From Cyathus striatus (Eukaryota > Basidiomycota > Agaricomycetes > Agaricales > Nidulariaceae), in the NCBI GenBank assembly GCA_025738555.1, contig JAOVFP010000019.1:2356001-2420000 (forward strand): a stretch of 64,000 nt of DNA, given 5' to 3'. Made by a program: the position numbers and the translations under genes. Shown in pieces: positions 45,679 through 58,680 of this stretch. Numbering within the stretch: the stretch's first letter is position 1; each line of letters starts with the position of its first letter. A model generated the notes under the pieces. It saw only the letters and a program-made list of their open reading frames with translations. It searched no databases and had not been told where the DNA came from.

Positions 45679-48600
45679 TTCGGATTTTTCTCGGCTAGTG
45701 TACGTTCTCTTCTGTCACGTGACATTTCCTTTTTTCGAACTCACGGTTCGATAACGTCCACGATATGTATACTATAAGATTCTACGTTAGAGGATCTGCA
45801 TGGCTCTTTCTTAACACTTTGTAGCCCGCGCCTGGGATTGGGGAGGCTGATTCAGATTGTATAGCGGTATTTGTGGTTAAGGAGTGAAATGTGTGTCGTG
45901 ATTTTGTTGCTCGGTTAGGATGCACTACCGAGTTCGGTATACAGGCGAGTTGTGATGCCGTTAAGAAGGTTTCTTAATGGCAGGCTTAGAGTCCAGAAAG
46001 GATCCATATGACGACCATCAACATATCAGTGCGTTCTTACTTTAGTTGCCTACAACACATAGATAACAAAGCTCTTTACTACGGTCACCGGTCTGGCTCG
46101 TTCAGTGGACTGCCCCACATATTCGGAGGCGTGTATCAGTAATTGGAATTCTAAGTAGTGCCTAGTGCCACACTAGTGCTTAAAAAAATATAACAGGAAC
46201 GGACCCACGTTTCTGATTGACTTTAAAGACACATCTATACGATTACAGGTGGCTTATACATAAACATGCTGTGTACTAAAGGCTACAACCTGGTTTGTTT
46301 CTATCTTTTAACAAGCCTGCAAAACAATTATCGTAATCCTTCCAAATTTTGCTGTGGCTTTTCAAATTCAAATACGATGCCACATACGTATGATAGAGCG
46401 GAGGAACAAAGGGTTTCCAAACCCTCTGTTTCTTATGCCATTCGACTTCTTTAATAAAGGAGCAGGGTCGAAGGGACGGAAAGTATTTCAGTGTAGGTTC
46501 TTCAAGTAGCTTAAGTTGCCAATTCAAGTTTGCATATTGATGATAAATTTTGAATATGTTGTATGTTCCACAGTTGCCGATTGTCAATCTTAAATTACGA
46601 ACGCTAGTCATTGGTTCAAATTATTGGCCGAAAATCTAGCAATTCTTTGGTAAGTATAATTAATACGCGACAGCGAGAGTGAATTGAACACACAGATGAA
46701 ATCGGCTCGACTTCGTAATGTTTTATGATTCTAAAGTTCGCTCCGGGATTGGTCCCTAAATATGAGTTCTCCAAGTATGTGACAGTCATCAGCACAGATA
46801 TTAAGAGGGATTTAAGGTTGGAAAAATCTTTCAAGGATGTGATGAGTTTGAACACGCTGAAGGTATGTCCAAAATGCGAATATTTGATGAGATCATCTTG
46901 AGTGCTATTCCAACATCGTGATATGCATTTTCATTCGCATTCATGTCATTCCTTATAAAAATCTCTTCAATTGGGGATTGTATTCTGAGGAGATGTTTAA
47001 GGACGACTCCGGAGTTTGGCAGTGGTACACTGACGCGTTTTAATGCAGGAAGGTGATAATCTGTACGCGAAACCAATAGGATGCCGAAATGGCTGAGGTC
47101 GAGATCCCAGAGGTTAACCAGTCTTTGAACTCCAATTCTTTCAATAATCGGCTCACCGTGTAGCTTTCTCCTCAACGGTGGGTCCCTACTACTCGCCGCT
47201 CGTCATTCCTTTTCTCCATCAGTTCTATGGGCCTCATCTTTACGGACCTTCGTGCTAGACTACACCGAATGCTATGTAGACCAATGCTTGAGGATGTTCT
47301 CCGGAATAAGCCGAGTCAGTATAGCAGTCGATGAAGTCGTAACGCCAGCCCACGTATTTCAAAGAGGCAGAGTTCGAAAGGAGTAGAAATCATTTCGTGA
47401 GAGACAATGTTCTACTAAGGTCTCGCACTTAGTTCATGCACCATGATTTGCAAATATGCTCCTTCATACCTATGTAGTTCCAAAATAAAGTGAGCCGTAT
47501 TGTGCAGTTCTTAATTAGGAATAGTCAGTACGTATATGTAATATATTTCCATGGATAGTCCGGGTCGAAGTTGTTAGCAAAACGGAGGGACGACCGTGGC
47601 CAAACCGCAACCGAACCGTAGATGTCATTGATCAATTGAACGACAGTGCCTTCACGATGCTAGCCAAATGCCAGCAGCTATTTGGTGCACGTTGGAGTCC
47701 GGCAGTTCCCGATCTAGTGCTGTTGGCAAACAAATCCCGGCCAGCAGTAAGGAATGTTCGGCGGTCCAATACTGGTCGCCATCTTCAACGCTCCACCCAC
47801 TGCAGTGAGCCTCTATTTCCATATTTAACAGAAGGTATTTACGACAGCCAAGCTTGGGTTCCCACATTTCACAACAATTTTCTTAACAACAGACGCGCAC
47901 TTGACTTAGTACTAGCTCTTACTAGTAGTAGTTCAGTGTGGGAGAATTGTGGGCGCTCATTTGAAGGCGCTTGCGTAAACGTCGTACATGTCACCGACTG
48001 TCCGTCACCGTCACGTCACCAGCTTCAACATGCGCTACAACTACCATCGATGGGCCAAATCATCCTCGTGAACCGCATGCGCGTATAACCCAAATCACTG
48101 TACACGTTTGGGACTTGAAAGCGATACAGAGTTTTAGTTAAAGAGCGCTACTAGGTGCAGGTGGAGGTGAAGGATCTGTTTACAGGTGTCAGGCTGGTCT
48201 AATTGGTGCGTTCCCAGTAGAGATCCTGAATTCATCTTTCGACTCAGCACTCCCCCTTAGCTTCTTTCTTGGTGGAAATGCCACATAACACACTGTGCAC
48301 CTCCCGACCGGAACCAGCAGTCACGTTCATTTCCTCCATACTCGTTACATTGTTACACCTTTTCTGACCCCCCTGAACGTTGAACCTACGTCGCAGTCGT
48401 TCGCGCGTCTCCTCGAGCTCTATTCCAATCTCTCTGCTTCACTTCGAGTCCTGTCTGGCCCGCCTTCTTTCCGTCCCTCCGAAAGTTGGCTCTGATTACC
48501 TTCAAGTCCATCCCTCCACTTCTGTTGTCCTTTCTTGGCACTGAGGCTCATGCCCGTTCAAATCCCCGACCCCACCCATTTCCCCTTCCCTAACGAACTC

Positions 48601-48839
48601 TTCGATACTGGGGCTATTTGCGAAGGTATATTTTCCGTTCCATTTCGCCTTCCAGCCCATTTCGAAAATTGATAAACTAACGGATTGCACGCAGGAGCTC
48701 ACTATATCGTGGCCCCTAATCACACTATGTATTCGCAACTCAGAATGTTTACCGACTCGCCGGTAGCTCAGATTGGAAGATTGTTGGTGGGATACAAAAC
48801 ATCAGACATTCCAAACTTCCGAAGACATTCCAGAAGTAA
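45679..48839. other. Segmentally duplicated and unassigned DNA
   Basis: 45690-46150 is homologous to about 56930-57240, sharing GCGCCTGGGATTG.GGAG, GAGTTG.GATGC.GTTAAG and CTTAATGGCAGGCT. Open frames at 47636-48088 (plus) and the CT-rich stretch at 48230-48520 have no known domain. A leucine-rich minus-strand region at 46276-47175 is listed separately. Confidence 0.45.
46276..47175 (-). pseudogene. Leucine-rich, F-box/LRR-like gene remnant
   Basis: Minus-strand frames contain leucine-spaced repeats: LVNLWDLDLSHFGILL, LPALKRVSVPLPNSGVVLKH, IRILDI, FKLITSLKDFSNLKSLLISV and MTSVRNLRLTIGNCGTYN. The spacing resembles the LRR half of the many F-box proteins of mushrooms. No F-box was found upstream, and the pieces lie in three frames without clear introns, so it is probably decayed. 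Confidence 0.4.
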
Positions 48840-49860
48840 CTAGAAATTGTATGATACCATTGTCCTCGATGGACCTTATAATTAGTTACAACGTTCCCGA
48901 AGTATATCCAACGGACAGTCTTTCAGCTACAATTTAGGTTATTACTCAGGAATACAGTTATGCATTGGCACACTAGCATACAACTCGAAGGTAACGAAAT
49001 ACAACATACATATTGTTCTTCCCAAGGTCTGTTATAACTGTTAGATGCTGACATACCATGGCATAAACAAGGAAATTTGCGGTTTTATTGTTCAATAGGT
49101 GGGCATCACAAATGCGCCACAGTGGCGACATCACCACATTTGATGCCCATAATGACGGACAGCTGAAAACAACAGAATACATGTCAGGTTTTTCAAAATA
49201 GTTGTATTTCAAACGCCATATGTTACGTGGATGCATGTCCTCATTGCATCGCATGGAATATTACATTTCTTCAACTAGCTTCCGAAGACATGTATATATA
49301 CTACATGTCGTGTCTACATTTTACAACAACGGAAATCAATGTATAGAAATAGTATAATACCACTCGATACTTGTACTGTATAATTAGCTCCAATCGCATG
49401 TTTTTCGCCTTCAATTATGTTCTTCATGAACACAGTGACATCACTGACGGTACGTGAACTTCTGTGGCAGAAGATCATGTTTTGATTTTCATTCAGATGG
49501 AGGGAAAATCAACTCAAGCATAACCGATATTTATGTAATCACTGCATGTTACATCGAGGCTGAGTCCAGCAATGGCGAAATTCAGGATTTCCGAATGCCA
49601 TTGTGTCAGGGGCCTAATGGGCGTGTATATCGAATAAACAGAGTAGTCGATCTGAAACCTACATTGGTTTTGGTGCACACTAGTACTACTGAGAACCAGC
49701 TGCAACCATCTCTAGAGTGCACAGGAAACTCAAGCCTCACATTTCCCCGACACCCCTTGTGGCCGGCAAATCGGCACAAAATTGTCCTGAAGAAGTTTAA
49801 ATCTTGATAACAAATTTGGTGCACTGGAAATTGATGTTCATTGTCAACCACACATTCTGT
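48840..49860 (+). repeat. Segmental duplication D, copy 1 (with a conserved open frame)
   Basis: 48840-49180 matches 52805-53120, 49260-49400 matches 52738-52880, and 49440-49810 matches about 54020-54280. The frame at 49454-49807 (IYVITACYIEAESSNGEIQD then GRVYRINRVVDLKPTLVLVH) aligns residue by residue with the frame at 54038-54277. This suggests that both descend from a coding exon of unknown family. Confidence 0.7.
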
Positions 49861-49959
49861 TACATATGTTTCATGTTATTATTTTGTATTAAGCTTATTG
49901 TTGTCACTTTATGACACAAGAAATATACCAAACGTTACCTAAGTCGTATGAGTGCCATA

Positions 49960-50250
49960 CTATGGAAAGTCTACCGAGCACGCTCAAAATTTATGAAAAA
50001 CTTGAATTGGTTTCCGAATTTCGGAAGCCTATGACAGCACTCTACAGTCCGCCTTAACCTATAGCTATACAATTTTATCATGGAAAAAGGTTAACATATA
50101 GTCATCCAGAGAAAGTGGATGGCAAGCTTGTGACAAGCCTCAGATTCAAAACAGATGAATCGTGGCAAAGCAGCGAATTGCCGAATTTCTGAGAAGGATT
50201 TGGAAAATACATGCAAATAAAGTGACTTCCTCTGCTTAGAACTTCTTCTC
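49960..50250 (+). repeat. Dispersed repeat R1 (copy 3) and block P (copy 3)
   Basis: TATGGAAAGTCTACCGAGCA at 49961 is a diverged R1. 50160-50240 carries block P (TGGCAAAGCAGCGAATTGCC, then CTGAGAAGGATTTGG and TTCTTCTCAGC) without the 888-bp insert. Confidence 0.6.
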
Positions 50251-52690
50251 AGCTTTCATTGGAACCGACGACCACAAGACGATCACGAGCATGGGGATCC
50301 TTATTGTGGAGTATTAGCAAGTAGAATCAATACTATATTACTACATAGGTAAAACACTCAGTGTCATGACCAATGGCTAAATATATTAGATAGATATCTA
50401 TATGGCACACATACTGGGTAAAAACCAATGTTTTTGGTCATCTTTGGTACACCTTCAAAATTTTGAAATTAGTACACCTTGATTTTTGAAATAGTACACC
50501 TTGCTTTTAAATTTTTCGAAATTGGTACACCTTGATTTAAAATTTTCAGAATTGGTACATCTTTAATTTTATTGTTCAAAAGTGGTACACCTCATTTTTA
50601 GAATTGGTACATCTTGAAATTTAACTTTATTCTGGATGTGTTTTTTGATTTGCACAAGTCACTGTAGCATATTTATTATTAGCATTGTAGAATGGTCAGA
50701 TGTATCTACTGCATGTGAGTCATTGTTTTATTGGGCATTGAAAGCAGTGCTAAGCTGAATGTAGTATTGATTAGGTTCACCATTGGTCAAGCTCTTATAG
50801 TTACATTTTAATTTTACCTATGTAATGATGTGATTATTATGTTTTATATTGACAGTTCATGTGATAAGCACTGATAAACTTTAAAGCTATTTAATGGTTA
50901 AATCTCTTTATTTGTCATATAATATTAGAACTCAGTATTAGTATTGCACATCAAAGTACAAGAGCTGAGTTGAGTCTAGAGCTGTCAGCTATAATATTTG
51001 TAATACACAAGTGTGCTAAGGGAATGGGACATCTGAGAGCTGAGGTCAAGTCCCATGCTGCCAGCAGAAATATCTATTTGATACATACTAAGGGAATAAA
51101 ACCAGATATGTAATATATAATTACTACAGCCAAAAGAATATGTACATGCACTCAGTACTTGATTAAACCTAAGGGAACACATTCCACATGTTCTTTTCAC
51201 ATGATCTTATGTGAGGCATTAGAGCTGTTATCTCCGGACCAGTTACTGTGGCACTCGCAGCCCAGAAAAGTCATGTGATGTCTGTCTTTGTACTCTGAGA
51301 ATATCCTGCTGCTGCTCATCCACATGAATTTCTACATGTATTCCATTTCTCCACATGATTTATGCATCTGAAACAATGTTATGTCATCATAGAGAGTGAT
51401 ATAGAGTAGTTCCATCTATATATAGGTAGTGTACAGCTTTATTTATAAAATGTATATAAGGAGGACAGGAAGGAGGAGAAAAGGCAAGCATCCAGGGAGA
51501 CATCCTAGGTTCTTTCCACTCTAGGAGTGTAGTAAATTCGAATAAAAACAAGTCTGAACAGCATTTAAACTGATTAATTTCGTATGAGAGTATTGAATCC
51601 ATAGTTTACCTTTATACTAGTTTATACATAATCTGTGTTATCTCTCCCTTGAACTTACAGCCTGTGGTTTGGGATGATTAGTTTATTATTACTAAAACAT
51701 TAATACTATTTATCTACAAATCTTCTAATGTGCTTCCAGCCATTCTCAGCACCTTGCTACTAAATAGTCACAGCAGCACAAATTGGCACATTGTTATATC
51801 CATGACAATCCCTGTACCATTGGAGTCAACTCCAGGTTTACTCCGCTTTTAGTACGTTTCCTCCAGACTATGTATACTTGTTATATATCGAACTCTCCTT
51901 ACTAATGTTTACTTGTAACTGTTTACTTGTTCCTTCCCTTTAATATTTCTACCTTGTTCTCCAGCCGCGGCCATTTCTCCTATGACTATAATCTAGAGGC
52001 ATACTACTAGTTTACTATGGTCTACATTTCATGGAGTTTACTTACCCCTAGGATGCCACATACTCATGGGCATTACTCTGTATGCATTCGGACAAAGTAG
52101 TTTACTATATAAACTACTCTTGTAATGTAGATAGACTTCAGTTTCAAATCAACTACGTTTACACCCTTCTCCCACTTGGGCCTTGAGCCAACTCCGCTAT
52201 TTTGCCACTTACTCCGCTTTGTTCTAAATACGGAACTGGAAGTCCAAGGGGCGCAACACACAAGTTGAAGCCAACATTCCACTACTCCTGTACTTGTTCA
52301 CTTTCTCCACGCACCCTACTAACATTGTACAAGTTACTCCACTACTTAGACTATCTCCTCCAAGGTTCTTGTCCCTAGTGGAATAGAACAGGATGTGACA
52401 CACATCACATTTGCATGTCTCCTTTCTGTTATTTATACCTTGCATTATCCTAAACATACAACAGGATCTTATTGCCTGATTTTTGTGGGGAATGTACGTA
52501 CATCATTCACTTTATCCTTCTTGAAAATCTACAGGCGAGGCATGGCACACATGTAGCTATTTTCGTTGCTGCACTCGCATTCTTCCAATCTCAGATTGGT
52601 GTAAGCATAGATTTCGTCCTCACTTTAGTTATGTGTGATCTACCTGAGGTCCAGGATTCTGTATATCGGTAACTTCTATATCCATCTTGG
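50251..52690. other. AT-rich unassigned DNA
   Basis: Apart from the GGTACACCTT repeats I see no gene. Open frames at 50985-51200, 51387-51602, 52073-52457 (minus) and 52472-52672 (plus) are unrecognised. 51840-52340 is rich in TACTCCGCTTT and TTTACTTGT motifs and is probably old repeat DNA. Confidence 0.35.
50440..50625. repeat. GGTACACCTTGATTT tandem repeats
   Basis: About seven degenerate units of 30-40 bp with core (G)GTACACCTT, separated by AT-rich linkers such as AAATTTTTCGAAATT. Confidence 0.8.
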
Positions 52691-54440
52691 TGAATACTAT
52701 ATGGATGTATGTCCACATTATATAATATAGCATATGAGTCAATTTCTCCAACTAGTTTCTGAAGACATGTTGTGGCTACATTTGACAACAATGGAAATCA
52801 ATGTATTCTAGTAGTATGATACCATTGTGCTCAATACTTGTATGTACTGATATAATCAGCTACAATGGCAAGTCTTTCACCTACAATTAGGTTACTCAGG
52901 AACACAGTTACACATTGGAACATCAGCATACAACTTGAAGATAATGACATACGACATACATATTGTACTCTCAAAAGTCCATTATAACTAGAAACTGATG
53001 TATGATGGCATAAACAAGGAATTTTGTTGTGTTATTGTTCAATAGGTGTGCAGCATAAATGTGCCACAGTGACGAAATTGCCACATTTGATCACCATGCC
53101 AACAGACACCTTAAAACAACATAATTGCACAATAAAACAAAGCAGCCAGTTTCATTTAAACCTCAGTATGCTCAAATGTGAAATAACATTATCAACATTA
53201 TTTCTCCCTTCCCAACAAACTTCCCCACTACTTTAAAACAAAAATCATTGAACCTATGGATTATAAACTCAACAGAATTGAAGCACTTAATACCATGTTA
53301 TTGGAAATCAATTGCCACAAGCTCTTCAAATCTAGGGATAATACATCCAATGATATGGAACTACTAAAGGCTATGGTATTGAAACTCAATCACCTTGTAG
53401 AAGTCAAACTGTCATCTACTTGGGTTCAAGACTACCAGTTGACATCCAGTGATCTAAAGATACAATCCTTGATGAAACTCTTATATGTTCTATTTTTGAT
53501 GATAATATGATTTCATCCATTTAGTGAGTTTTTCACTAAGACAATGGTCAACTTGCATAATGAAAAATAAATAGTGCAGAGATAACCATGATATTCAGTA
53601 TTTATGCTACCATACTAGTTCATTGCCTTGAAGACCACTGGGATTCAGAACCTCCTCTTCCAAGTGATATTGATCCAGAACTTAGACAGTAAGTTTGCTT
53701 GTTTGTGAAATACTACAAAGAACTAATAATGGGAGCAGCTTTATAATGACTGAGCTTTTGTCTCTTTTAATGACATTTAATATGCCATGCCTTGGCATCA
53801 ATATTGATCATTTCAAATCTTTTTTCGGATGCACATATGAAGATGCACTGAACATTATGAAGGAATATACTAAGGCTCTTGTAAGTCAAACTTGTATCAT
53901 TGCGTGTTGTATTGGAAAATTACCATACCCTGCAGTCTTCAAGATTTTATAATGTACTAAACTTGACTCTAGCTGAGACATCAAGATTTAAGCTAGAAAT
54001 CAATACAATCAATCCCACTGATGGTACATAAATTAGTGTGGCAGAAATTGTTTCTTGTTTATTTTTCTCCAAAGGACATACTGGTAAAATTGAAAGAAAA
54101 ACCAATATATATGTAGTCACTGCATGTTATGTCAAGGCTAACCCTGATAATAGTAGAATTCAGGCCTCCAGAGTTCCATTGGAACATAATGGTCATGTAT
54201 ATTGGGTAAATAAATCAGTTGACCAGACACCTACACTGATTTTGGTAGGTGCTACTACTGAGAACAAACAACTGTGATGATCTTCTAAAGTGTACTGGGA
54301 GTGCAAGGGTCATGTTTCCACCTTCTTACATAGACATCACTGGTATATGGCCACTGTTTTGAAGAGGGTGAGAATGGTGAGAATCAACTTGAAGATCTTT
54401 AAATCTTGACCAAAAATTTGGCACATTGAGGCACATTCAA
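52691..54440 (+). repeat. Segmental duplication D, copy 2
   Basis: Homologous to 48840-49810, but with about 900 bp extra at 53120-54010. The extra part holds plus-strand frames at 53256-53510 (NRIEALNTMLLEINCHKL) and 53695-53952 (MLVCEILQRTNNGSSFIM) of unknown family. The conserved frame at 54038-54277 reads YVVTACYVKANPDNSRIQAS then GHVYWVNKSVD. Confidence 0.65.
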
Positions 54441-55210
54441 CCGGAAATTCTGTCACATACCTATTCCATGTCAAGGCTATTCGATATTAAGGGATACCTT
54501 TATTATTTTTTGTAATCTGAATAGAATCAGAGATGAAAAGGACAGGGAAACATATTCCCTTGACCACTGCAAAACAGAGGATGCTTACTGAGTAATGTTG
54601 ATATATATCGCGTAAGACGAGGATGCCATATATCTGTATGATCTCCCACATCTGATAGCTGAAAAGATGGAAATGAGATGCTATGTAATTATTAAAAGAC
54701 AGGCTTGTAGAAGGTTCAATACTCATGGGCACCATCAAAGGACTGTCTGTCTTTGCCAGCCCCTCGTCAACCCTGCTTGCTGTAGTTATCATTATAAAGA
54801 ATTTCACTGCTGAAAGTTGCCCCTCAAAGCATTATATGTCTTCTGAGCCTGCAAAGGCTGTATCAGTTTCTGTGTACTTAATACATGCTTAATACTTCAT
54901 AGTCATGCAATATCAAACATCATGATTCAATGACACTCAGCAACTACTTAAGGCTTAGTCAGGACTCAGTGCTTCAGTAGTTGGCACTGGCAGTAGATGA
55001 TTATAACACATTTATCAGTGGTATAATTGAATTAAAGAACTGAGAAACTCGTAGATACTGATAGAAGATGAAAGCTGGGTGAGTGGAATTGTGTGATGAT
55101 GGGATTAGGATGGAACAAATGAATCTTGGCAAAGCAGGGAGTTGCCAAGTTTCCAAAAAGGCCTAGGTAGATACACACAAATACAGAAGCAGGACTTTTT
55201 CTTGGCTACC
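54441..55210. repeat. Copy of the esterase upstream region without the esterase
   Basis: 54480-54690 is similar to 43715-43920, and 55080-55205 is block P copy 4 (TGGCAAAGCAGGGAGTTGCC, AAAAAGGCCTAGGTAGATAC, TTTTTCTTGGCT). No esterase exon remains next to it. The 888-bp MITE is absent. Confidence 0.6.
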
Positions 55211-56557
55211 ACCACCTACATGACTCACACCACACAAAGTCACCACACCCCAGCACTATTCTCTTCCATAACTGTAACCTTAGCCACATTCATCATCTTC
55301 ATCTGGGTGCTCTTCAAGCAAGACGAAGTATATGGGATCAGGAGATTTTGGATGCACAGCTGAGTTGGGCTATGATGCACATGATTGCAAGTGGGATTGT
55401 CAGAAGTAACAAAGAATAAAGAGTGTGGTAGAGAGGGAATAGAGGATAATGAAGGGCAAAGAGGGTGATAGTGGAGCAAAGACTCAAACACAAACACTGA
55501 TACAGACACAGATGGAGAGGAAACTTGTTTTCTACTACCAAGTTACAGAGTGTATATATATACTGAGGCTGTCTACCAAAGTCCCAACCAAGGTCCATGT
55601 AACTAAGGTAACAGACAGCTGTCAATCTGTCAATCACATATCTGTCAATCAAGGATCTGTCAATCACAGAACTGTCAAGTATGACAGGTAACAAGTGACA
55701 GCTGTCAAAGAAGCTGTACAACCCAGAATATCTAACAGGGATTGGTGGATGGGCAGGGGGGATTTTGTATCAGAGTGGTACATGGTTTGGTCTCGTGCTC
55801 AGGCTTGGTTTTGTTCAGTGTTGTGTGGACTTTGTAATACAAAGATTTTACTAGATACACTGAGAGTCCTGGTGATCAGATATGGGGCCAGATATATGTA
55901 ATCCCTGTGTGTCAGTTTAGATCGAACATTCTTGGGGTTGTTACTACTTCATGTGAGAGAGGTTTTTATCCTGATGAGAAGCTGTTTTGGTATGTTATCC
56001 CTCTTTCTTGTTCTGCCCTTCAACTATTACATTGCTGCTCTTCCATAACTTCTCTCTTCCAATATGACTTGACTTTATTGCTCTCTCATGGCTTTTGCTA
56101 AATGGTAGAATTGTCATAGGAAACTGTACAATCTTCTAGAAGCCCTCTAAAGACACAGAGGGAAAGGCGCATGGGCTGCTGTTTTCTTTGCTGCTTTTGT
56201 GTTCTTGTCTCAGAACTGTGTCAACCTATGTTGCATCCACCACCATGTGGGATTGATGTGATGTGTTACGATGAAGGTTGTTGCATGTGGTGTTGTAGGT
56301 GGAATAGATCTCACAGCCCTTCTTCCTTGATTCGTTCTCTCATCTTCAGTCGAACATGAAACTGAACCAAATATACATATGATGTAGGTACATTGATATT
56401 CGGCACGGTTCATTCATTGTAGCTGTTATTGGTATATGTATCAACCTGTGGAGAAAATTTCATGTGTGCATATTTGCCATTTATTCTATTGAATTTGACT
56501 TACTAGTCAATATGGTAGACTGCCAACAGATTTATATCAGTCATTTCTGGTTATGCA
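55211..56557. other. Unassigned DNA with CTGTCAATC repeats
   Basis: No gene recognised. At 55605-55690 CTGTCAATC repeats five or six times next to GACAGCTGTC palindromes. Open frames on both strands at 55142-56413 lack known domains; some overlap in antisense and are probably incidental. Confidence 0.4.
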
Positions 56558-57070
56558 GTGTTTCTGGGTCTGTTGATGGGTATCATAATCATAGGTTTCT
56601 TTATTCACTTCAGAAATAAAGTGACGAGGATGTCAATAGGTGAATTATTGCATTTGTTCATTCTGTCTCTGTCAAGTGATTACTGGTGTGTAGCACCATT
56701 TGCTAGAGAGATATCACTAAGGACTATAAATAACAGGTTATGGAAAGGCATTAACTCATTTTCTATGCTTCTACCTAACATTTCAATTATCAGGATGCCT
56801 GGCCAAGTATGCCCAGATTCTGTAAATCCATGGCTCCTAAATCAATCACTGTTAGTGCTACATGGATGTATGTCCTCCTCCCATCACATGGTATATTCCA
56901 TCTCTCAAACCAGTATCCAGTTGGTAAAAACATGCATACCACATGTCATGTCTTCTAGAATTCCTTGTGAGTGGATGTATAGGCTTGTTCTTAATACCTT
57001 TTGGCCTGCACCTGGGATTGAGGAGATATGGAAGGTATGTTGTGGTTTTGTTGTTTCATTAGGACACTGA
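56558..57070 (+). CDS. Unidentified 170-codon open frame
   Basis: MFLGLLMGIIIIGFFIHF at the start could be a membrane or signal segment; the rest is Ser/Leu/Cys-rich with no known domain. Its last third lies in the segment duplicated at 45690-46150, where the frame is not preserved. I regard a real gene as uncertain. Confidence 0.25.
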   Translation: MFLGLLMGIIIIGFFIHFRNKVTRMSIGELLHLFILSLSSDYWCVAPFAREISLRTINNRLWKGINSFSMLLPNISIIRMPGQVCPDSVNPWLLNQSLLVLHGCMSSSHHMVYSISQTSIQLVKTCIPHVMSSRIPCEWMYRLVLNTFWPAPGIEEIWKVCCGFVVSLGH

Positions 57071-58680
57071 ATTTGGTATAGAGGTGAGTTGGGATGCTGT
57101 TAAGGAGGCTTCTTAGTGGCAGGCTCAGGCATAGTCCATATGATGACAGCCAAAATGGGTGTGTTCTCAAAAATGTTCTTCACTAAGGTGACCAGTCTCA
57201 CCCATTCCATGGACTGCTCAATATGAGGATATGATGCATATATTGATAATGGGAAATCTATAGGGTATGGGGAATAAGAAAGTACCACCATGTTAGCACT
57301 CATCAAAACACCGTCGAACTCTTGATGTAGCAGCTGGTATATATCACAATGCTTGCAACCTAGTAATTTCTGTTTTATTTAAAGTTTTATTACTGATATT
57401 GTAAATCATTTGCATTATAAAATGCTTGCTAGGTTTCCCTGTCCAGCTGTCTCTAAAGTATAAGTATATAACTTTTCCTTTCCCACATAATTATATACAT
57501 ATTCAGAGCATATATAACCTGAAGACTTTACCTGGAGGGATGACTGACCATTGCCGCTGGCGATGAAATCATCAACCTTGTCGAACAGTGCCAGCAGCTG
57601 CCAGCAAGTGTTGGTGTCCAGCAAATCCCAATTTACAGTGTGCTCATCTGTACACCTAAAATTGATCTTCAAATATCTCAGTATATATACATTTTTCTTG
57701 CACTGTACTTGTTCTAATAGGTAAAATAACATGTAAGGCTCACTCTGTACAAGTTTCAAGCTATTATATGATGAGAAAAATGATACAGAGCTATTTCTTT
57801 GAAATCATGTCAAAATTAGTCTAACCTGTCAATTGTACACCCTTGCTTAAGCGTGGGAAGCCACGCCAAACACCAGTGCTAAACAACGCTCAGTTTACCC
57901 TTCCCCTTGTTCATGGGCTTCTGCAGAGCCCATGTCTCGAGATTCCTATAGCTATTTACTTTAGGAATAATTCTGAGGCATTCTTCTGTAAAACAAATAC
58001 AATTAATGCAAATATTTTGGTGTAGAATGCTGCATAGGAAGTCATTTATGTGTTCCAATATTTTGTGATGTTGCACAAATTGGGTATAATTTGAGGTTTA
58101 CTATTCACACACTCATTTCCCATGCACATAACTTGTGCTATATATCCAACTCATAATACATAGTAGAGAACATCATTTTTGTATGTGGAATGAATATTTG
58201 TCCAGATATGGCCAGGTGTACAGTTGAGAGGCCCTGTACAGATGAGCACTCAAACACTGTAGCCCAAAGGCTTTGACAAACAAATACTGGCTGCCAGCCG
58301 ACTGCAACGTTCACGTTGAACATTCACTTCCACCCAACTCCCACCACGGGCTGTTCAGCTACGTATCCAGACTTCAAATTGTATCCTTAGAAACTCACTT
58401 AAAAAATAGATGTGAATATGAATTGAATTCCGTGATTTCAATGCATGGGCCAACAAGACCTATAGTAGGCGATTGTACTATTCACCTAAATGATGATCTT
58501 GCGCTGACCCCTTGCACACTTGAGAATTAACATCAAACTTGCCAATACTAATTGCATTTATACAATCACAGATGGAAAGGTACTAATTCTCTTAAGTATA
58601 TATTTAATTCTGCTGCAAGTAGTCAACATGTCAGCATTTCGTAATACTCCAATAACTGCGATAGCAATACCCACCAGCAT
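57071..58680. other. Unassigned DNA, partly duplicated
   Basis: 57071-57240 completes the segment shared with 45900-46150. Open frames at 57415-57759 (minus), 58138-58323 (minus) and 58273-58530 (plus) are not recognised. No tandem repeat or element end was seen. Confidence 0.35.

Noticed and set aside
48758..48785. CGCCGGTAGCTCAGATTGGA, resembling a tRNA A-box
   Set aside because: No B-box or matching acceptor stem follows within the usual distance.
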